Made by a program: the position numbers and the translations under genes. Shown piece by piece: positions 62,677-64,000 of a stretch of 64,000 nt of DNA. Under the pieces are notes generated by a model. It had not been told where the DNA came from. It saw only the letters and a list, made by a program, of their open reading frames with translations, and ran no database searches. The first letter of the stretch is position 1, and each line of letters starts with the position of its first letter. Source of the stretch: Paraburkholderia fungorum (GTDB lineage: Bacteria > Pseudomonadota > Gammaproteobacteria > Burkholderiales > Burkholderiaceae); the NCBI RefSeq assembly GCF_902833645.1, contig NZ_CADFGE010000012.1, forward strand, positions 1 to 64,000. The letters run 5' to 3'.

Positions 62677-64000
62677 TTACTGCGGATGCTTACCGGTTTC
62701 CACCATTTGCATCGGCGCGGTTTCGAGCGGCGGCAATGCCTTACGCTCGCGACCTACGCGAACCGGCCTGGCTGCCTGCGCTGCCGCTTCCTGCGCGGCC
62801 CGCAGCTTGTCGGCGTCGGTGTTCACCCAGACGAGACCGGCTTGTTCCAGCACCGGCTTCAGGGTTTCCGCCGACACAGCGGCGCTGCGCGCTGCTTGCG
62901 GTGCGGCTGCGGCGGGCGCTGCTTCGACTGGCGCCGGTGCGGCAATCGCTTCAAATGCCGGAGCAACGGCCGCGACGGGCGGTTTTGCTTCGACGATCTC
63001 GGCTTGCGGCGCCGGTTCGGCGGCCGGTGCTTCGACCACGGCCACGGGGGCTGCGGTTTCTACCGGAGCCGGTGCGGCTTGCGTTTCGACAACCGGGGCT
63101 ACTGCCGGTGTTTCGATCCGCGCCTCAGCGGGGGCTTCGACGCGAGTCTCGACTGCGGGTTCAGCCACAGTTTCGGCATGAGCGACCGGTTCGACGAGCG
63201 AAACCGTCTCGCTGACAGCCGGCGCAACTTGCGCGGCTTCGACCGGCGCGGCTGCGGCTTGCGCCACCGGTGCTTCCGGTGCTTGCGCGACCGGCACAAC
63301 CGTTTCCGTCTTCGCCGCCTGCTCGACCGCCAGAGCGGGCGTTTCGGCTACTGCATGCAGTTCGCTGACGACAGCGGTTTGCGTCGCCACAGCAGCGACA
63401 ACCACTTCCACCGGCTTGACGTCGTTTGCTTCGTTGACTTCAGCCTTGTGTTCGACCGGCTGATGCGCGGTGCGTACCGGTGCTTCGTCGGCCACATTGG
63501 CGGTGTCGCTTTCGCCTTCCGCGACGTCTGCAGCCAGGTTGCCGTTGACGTCTTCTTCGCGCTCACGACGGCCACCACGACGGCCGCGACGGCGGCGACG
63601 GCGCTCTTCACCTTCACGCGCCACCGCTTCCTGATCGACCGGCGCACCGTTCTCGCCCAAGGCGGTCTGGTTTTGCGCCAACTCTTCCGCTGTTTGCGCG
63701 TCGTTTTGCGTCAGTGCCTCTGCTGCTTCCGGCTGCTGTTTGCGGCGTTCGCCACGTTCAGCACGCTCGCCGCGCTCACGGCGCTCGCCGCGTTCGGCAC
63801 GCGGTGCGCCGTCGACGGTTTCCGCACGGTCGGCGCCACGATTTTCGCGGGCCTCACGACCTTCACGCGGCTCACGAGCCTCGCGCGGTTCGCGGCCTTC
63901 ACGGGCCTCACGCGGCTCGCGCTGCTCACGGTTGGCACGCGGCTCACGCGATTCACGAGCCTCGCGCGGTTCACGCCCTTCGCGAGTCTCACGACCTTCA
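62677..64000 (-). CDS. rne: Ribonuclease E, C-terminal part (partial)
   Basis: The frame is open from its stop at 62677-62679 to the window edge, so only about 441 C-terminal residues are seen. The last residues read LVWVNTDADKLRAAQEAA and ALPPLETAPMQMVETGKHPQ, typical of Burkholderia RNase E. The part seen is the non-catalytic scaffold for the degradosome. It starts with an Arg/Glu-rich RNA-binding region, then a basic RRRRRGRRGGRRE block, then a long Ala/Pro/Val/Glu-rich tail. The catalytic S1 and nuclease domains lie outside the window. Confidence 0.92.
   Translation of the reverse strand, partial: EGRETREGREPREARESREPRANREQREPREAREGREPREAREPREGREARENRGADRAETVDGAPRAERGERRERGERAERGERRKQQPEAAEALTQNDAQTAEELAQNQTALGENGAPVDQEAVAREGEERRRRRRGRRGGRREREEDVNGNLAADVAEGESDTANVADEAPVRTAHQPVEHKAEVNEANDVKPVEVVVAAVATQTAVVSELHAVAETPALAVEQAAKTETVVPVAQAPEAPVAQAAAAPVEAAQVAPAVSETVSLVEPVAHAETVAEPAVETRVEAPAEARIETPAVAPVVETQAAPAPVETAAPVAVVEAPAAEPAPQAEIVEAKPPVAAVAPAFEAIAAPAPVEAAPAAAAPQAARSAAVSAETLKPVLEQAGLVWVNTDADKLRAAQEAAAQAARPVRVGRERKALPPLETAPMQMVETGKHPQ
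63760..63999 (-). repeat. Arg/Glu-rich degenerate repeats in RNase E
   Basis: The segment encodes tandem variants of REPREAR and REGREAR, with near-regular 3- and 4-residue spacing of Arg-Glu. It keeps more than one frame open on both strands. Confidence 0.8.

Overview
The window is a GC-rich chromosomal segment of a betaproteobacterium in the Burkholderiaceae, most likely Paraburkholderia. The evidence is gene content and protein character: the rpsP-rimM-trmD-rplS operon with an N-terminally extended RimM, a D-amino acid dehydrogenase divergent from an Lrp regulator, a CobD/CbiB-like protein, a dispersed moa/mob/moe set, and an RNase E with an Arg/Glu- and Ala/Pro/Val-rich tail. No transposase, integrase, phage gene or CRISPR array was seen. 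Most of the window is ordinary housekeeping sequence.

Layout. 1-2.0 kb: end of etfA and a large acyl-CoA dehydrogenase. 2.2-4.1 kb: dadA and a divergent Lrp regulator. 4.1-5.4 kb: a PA0069-type radical SAM gene behind a near-ideal LexA box. 5.4-7.2 kb: a TM2 protein and a PQQ-type sugar dehydrogenase. 7.3-9.8 kb: rpsP-rimM-trmD-rplS. 9.9-16.4 kb: NUDIX hydrolase, CobD-like protein, DUF2007 protein, rsgA, M48 protease, orn, mog and yjgA. 16.8-18.8 kb: pmbA and folA. 18.9-28.9 kb: an accessory secretion and amyloid locus (below). 29-47 kb: thyA, a FecR/DUF6600 protein, several regulators and transporters, fumC, a phospholipase D lipoprotein, two Lys/Ala-rich exported proteins and a UvrD-type helicase. 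47-59 kb: azlCD with an AraC regulator, creA, two identical tRNA-Asn genes, fdxA, pncB, lutC, an NhaD-like antiporter, a 2-hydroxyacid dehydrogenase and rmuC. 59-64 kb: moeA, mobA, moaA and the 3' part of rne.

The most interesting region is 18.9-28.9 kb. Eight minus-strand genes form what looks like one operon. They encode two small exported proteins, two exported proteins with three glycine/asparagine repeats each (FapB/FapC-like), a C39-family cysteine peptidase (FapD-like), a further exported protein with one such repeat (FapE-like), an outer-membrane barrel with an N-terminal coiled coil (FapF-like), and a sigma-54 activator. A paralogous sigma-54 activator is divergent at the other end. 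The first gene is preceded by a well-spaced sigma-54 promoter with a perfect inverted repeat about 75 bp further upstream. I interpret this as a divergent functional-amyloid (Fap-type) export system lying between folA and thyA. It carries two accessory proteins I cannot match, one of which has a double-glycine-like motif that the C39 peptidase could recognise.

A second theme is SOS control. A 16-bp LexA-type palindrome overlaps the promoter of the radical SAM gene at 4.2 kb. A weaker one overlaps the presumed promoter of the UvrD-type helicase at 45.1 kb and affects the choice of its start codon.
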